From: JACZQZ01 sp046756945
Lineage (GTDB): Bacteria; Pseudomonadota; Alphaproteobacteria; Rhodospirillales; 2-02-FULL-58-16
Direction: 5' to 3'
Assembly: GCA_046756945.1 (NCBI GenBank)
Contig: JBHHXI010000131.1
Span: 1-7,861 of the forward strand
Length of the DNA: 7,861 nt
Within the stretch, counting starts at the first letter, position 1; the number at the start of each line of letters is the position of its first letter. A program made the position numbers and the translations under genes. This document shows positions 5,954 to 7,861 of the stretch, in pieces. The notes under the pieces are model-generated. The model saw only the letters and a program-made list of their open reading frames with translations. It was not told where the DNA came from and ran no database searches.

Positions 5954-6129
5954 CAGGCTGCTGAAAAACCACCCATGTGCCGTCCTATCCTTCGAGACGC
6001 CGCCCTTTGGGCGGCTCCTCAGGATGAGGATTCTCATATAATCAAACACTTACCCCTCATGCTGAGGAGGCGCGGAGCGCCGTCTCGAAGCATAAGGCAC
6101 CAGCAACGCCCTTTTTCAGCAGCCTGCTA
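5951..6129. mobile_element. 179-bp palindromic MITE-like element
   Basis: The ends are inverted copies of an 18-bp sequence: TAACAGGCTGCTGAAAAA at 5951-5968 and, on the other strand, TAGCAGGCTGCTGAAAAA at 6129-6112, one mismatch. Inside, arms pair as CTTCGAGACG (5990-5999) with CGTCTCGAAG (6081-6090), and a 15-bp stretch at 6015-6029 with 6055-6069 (14 of 15). The central loop is A/T-rich (6030-6054). Each arm also carries its own hairpin: GCCGCCC-TTT-GGGCGGC (5999-6015) and GGCGC-GGA-GCGCC (6069-6081). No protein is encoded, so any movement would need a transposase elsewhere. The inner CTTCGAGACG...CTCCTCAG type of palindrome is, from memory, a dispersed repeat of alphaproteobacterial genomes. 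It sits between convergent genes and could act as a two-way transcription terminator. Confidence 0.75.
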
Positions 6130-6155
6130 GGGCTCACCTGACTGGGGCTCACCTG
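6130..6155. repeat. Short direct repeat beside the palindromic element
   Basis: GGGCTCACCTG occurs at 6130-6140 and 6145-6155, a period of 15 bp, starting at the base after the right end of the palindromic element. Nothing else in the window matches it. It is too short to assign a role. Confidence 0.6.
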
Positions 6156-6298
6156 CGGCCGGATCACGCCGAGCTTTCCGACCGGCATGGGTTCACCGAA
6201 CGTCGACCCGACCCGGTCGTATTGGCTTGAGAAGCCCGCGCCCGCGGGCCGCCGCCCGGCGGGACGCAGGGAAGCCACACCGGTCGTGACGTCCCGTG
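6156..6298. other. Non-coding trailer of the hybrid kinase gene
   Basis: No gene is seen here. Two GC hairpins lie at 6234-6249 (GCCCGC/GCGGGC) and 6249-6262 (CCGCC/GGCGG). Neither is followed by a T-run on the minus strand, so they are at most part of a factor-dependent end of the kinase transcript. Confidence 0.4.
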
Positions 6299-7861
6299 TT
6301 ACCGGATCACCATCCCTTGCAGGCGCTCCGAAAGTTCCCTGAGGCTGATCGGTTTCTGCAACACGGCCGAAGCCCCCTCGGCGACGATATCCTGCTCGTC
6401 GCCGAAGTTGGTGTGGCCCGTCACCACGACAATGGGAAGCTCCGGTTCGGCTTGCCGTAAACGCCGAATAAACTCGTCGCCCCCCATCCCCGGCATGAGC
6501 AGATCGGTGATCACCATGTCGGCGGGGCGGGACGCGTGCAGTTCGAGCGCCTCCACGGCGTTGCCCGCGGTGACGACCTCGAAGCCCTTGCGCCGGAGAT
6601 AATCGGCCACTTCCTCGACGATGGCCTCCTCGTCCTCGACGAACAGAACCCTCGGCAGATGGGAGCGCGGCTTGCACGTCGGGGGTTTTCGATCCCTTGC
6701 CTGTGGCCGCCTTTCCGCGGCGCCGGGCCGGTCGGCGCAAACCGGCAGCGTGATCCGGAAGACGGCTCCGCCGTCCGCGTTTTGGGCTTCCAGACGTCCG
6801 CCCATGGCATCGATGATGCTGTAACTGATGGACAGGCCGAGGCCCGTTCCCTGTCCCTCTGTCTTGGTCGTGAAAAAGGGATCGAATATCCGCCCCAGGG
6901 CCTGTTCGGGAATGCCGCCCCCGGTGTCGGCAACCGAAATGATGACCGCCTTGCGCCGCTTGTCGTCGACCAGGGAAACCCGCACCCGGGGCGCCGGCCG
7001 GCCGTTCCCGGACGGCGCCGGTTCCATGGCGTCGGCAACCGCGTCGCGGGCATTGTTGAGCAGATTGAGCACCACCTGCTCCAACTGCAGGGAATGGCCG
7101 GAGACGTTCCTGCTGGCGGCGGGTATGGTGGCTTCCAGCTCGATGCCGGAGGCCTCCAGCTGTTTGGCGGTCAAACCCACCGCGCCACGCACGGATTCGG
7201 CCGGATCGAAGGGTTCCAGTCGCGTTTTGTCCTTTCGGCTGAACAGGCGCATGTGATCGATGATCCCGGCCATGCGTTCCTTTTGCCCGGCGATGTTCTT
7301 CAGTTTCCGGCGCACGAATTCGGTGTCGAACGCGCCCGCGTCCATGCTCATCAGGGACAACTCCGCCGCCATGCCGACGACGCTGAGGGGCTGATTGAGT
7401 TCGTGGGCGATCCCGGAAGCCATTTCGCCCAGGGTCGCCAGCTTGGAGGCCTGGATGAGCTGGGCCTGGGCCTCGATCTGCTCGGTGACGTCGGTCGCCG
7501 CCCCGCGATACCCCTTGAAGACTCCGTTCGCGTCGAAGACCGGCGTGCCGCTGACCTTGTTATGGACGATCCTGCCGTCCTTCGTCGGGAATGCGTACTC
7601 GAAGTCGCGGAAGGCTTCGTGGGCTTCGAGCGTGGCCCGGTGATTGCGCCATTTTTCGTCCGTATCGGGGTTTGCCTCGGCCGCCTCCCAGCGCGTCTTG
7701 CCGATATTTTCTTTGGGTGAAAGATTGACAAGCTCCTGCCGGCGGCCGGAAAAGAAGGTGAAGCGCAGGTTTTCGTCCATCTCCCAGAACCAGTCCGAGG
7801 CGGCCTCGGCGACGTCCCTGAAACGCTGCTCGCTGGCCCGCAGTTTCTCCTCCGCCCGCTT
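6299..7861 (-). CDS. PAS-containing hybrid sensor histidine kinase with C-terminal receiver (5' end outside window)
   Basis: The last 520 residues are visible and the frame is open to the right edge. From the visible end: a short coiled-coil-like stretch KRAEEKLRASEQRF, a PAS/PAC domain (about 13-128, DWFWEMDENLRFTFFSGR to YRGAATDVTEQ), a HisKA domain with phospho-acceptor His153 in GEMASGIAHELNQPLS, and an HATPase_c domain with N-box Asn270 (NLLNNARDAV), G1 DTGGGIP (312-318), F-box FDPFFTTK (326-333) and G2 GTGLGLS (338-344). A Pro/Arg-rich linker leads to a receiver (404-520) with Asp410, phospho-acceptor Asp453 in VITDLLMPGMGG, Thr481 and Lys503. All catalytic residues are present. No membrane segment appears in the visible part; more sensor domains may lie upstream. 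The stop TAA is at 6301-6299. The convergent LuxR-type regulator may be its output partner, possibly through a separate phosphotransfer protein. Confidence 0.95.
   Translation of the reverse strand, partial: KRAEEKLRASEQRFRDVAEAASDWFWEMDENLRFTFFSGRRQELVNLSPKENIGKTRWEAAEANPDTDEKWRNHRATLEAHEAFRDFEYAFPTKDGRIVHNKVSGTPVFDANGVFKGYRGAATDVTEQIEAQAQLIQASKLATLGEMASGIAHELNQPLSVVGMAAELSLMSMDAGAFDTEFVRRKLKNIAGQKERMAGIIDHMRLFSRKDKTRLEPFDPAESVRGAVGLTAKQLEASGIELEATIPAASRNVSGHSLQLEQVVLNLLNNARDAVADAMEPAPSGNGRPAPRVRVSLVDDKRRKAVIISVADTGGGIPEQALGRIFDPFFTTKTEGQGTGLGLSISYSIIDAMGGRLEAQNADGGAVFRITLPVCADRPGAAERRPQARDRKPPTCKPRSHLPRVLFVEDEEAIVEEVADYLRRKGFEVVTAGNAVEALELHASRPADMVITDLLMPGMGGDEFIRRLRQAEPELPIVVVTGHTNFGDEQDIVAEGASAVLQKPISLRELSERLQGMVIR

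Noticed and set aside
6536..7720. A 394-codon open frame on the plus strand
   Set aside because: It is the antisense shadow of the histidine kinase, whose catalytic boxes are all intact on the minus strand.

Overview
This is a GC-rich chromosomal window (roughly two thirds G+C by eye) that looks like a free-living alphaproteobacterium, most likely of the Rhodospirillales type. The reasons are the soluble multi-PAS chemoreceptor with its characteristic PAS sequence, the argJ-mutT gene pair next to a parvulin gene, and the GTG/ATG start pattern. This assignment is inference from protein style, not from a database search.

Layout, left to right. Positions 1-954 (minus) hold the N-terminal part of a PAS-repeat protein, probably a methyl-accepting chemotaxis protein, that runs off the left edge. 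Two of its PAS domains are almost identical tandem copies. A stretch of about 440 bp without a convincing gene follows, then tRNA-Leu(UAA) on the minus strand (1393-1479). Upstream of the tRNA is a compact minus-strand cluster, transcribed ppiC (4987-4112), argJ (4043-2811), mutT-type Nudix hydrolase (2800-2369), cinA/MoaB-like protein (2351-1593). Gaps are 68, 10 and 17 bp, so the four probably share a transcript. The cluster combines exported-protein folding, the acetyl-cycling step of arginine synthesis, nucleotide-pool clean-up and a CinA-type domain protein. It is housekeeping in character.

Divergent from ppiC is a LuxR/NarL-type response regulator (5261-5953, plus). It converges on the C-terminal part of a PAS-containing hybrid sensor histidine kinase (6299-7861, minus) that enters from the right edge. 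Between the two 3' ends lies a 179-bp palindromic, MITE-like element (5951-6129) with near-perfect 18-bp terminal inverted repeats. Its left end coincides with the stop codon of the response regulator.

The window is mostly ordinary core genome. I see no phage, CRISPR, toxin-antitoxin or defence system. The points worth a second look are the almost identical PAS duplication, the palindromic element at the regulator's stop codon, and two leader/trailer RNA structures (upstream of ppiC, and between cinA and the tRNA).
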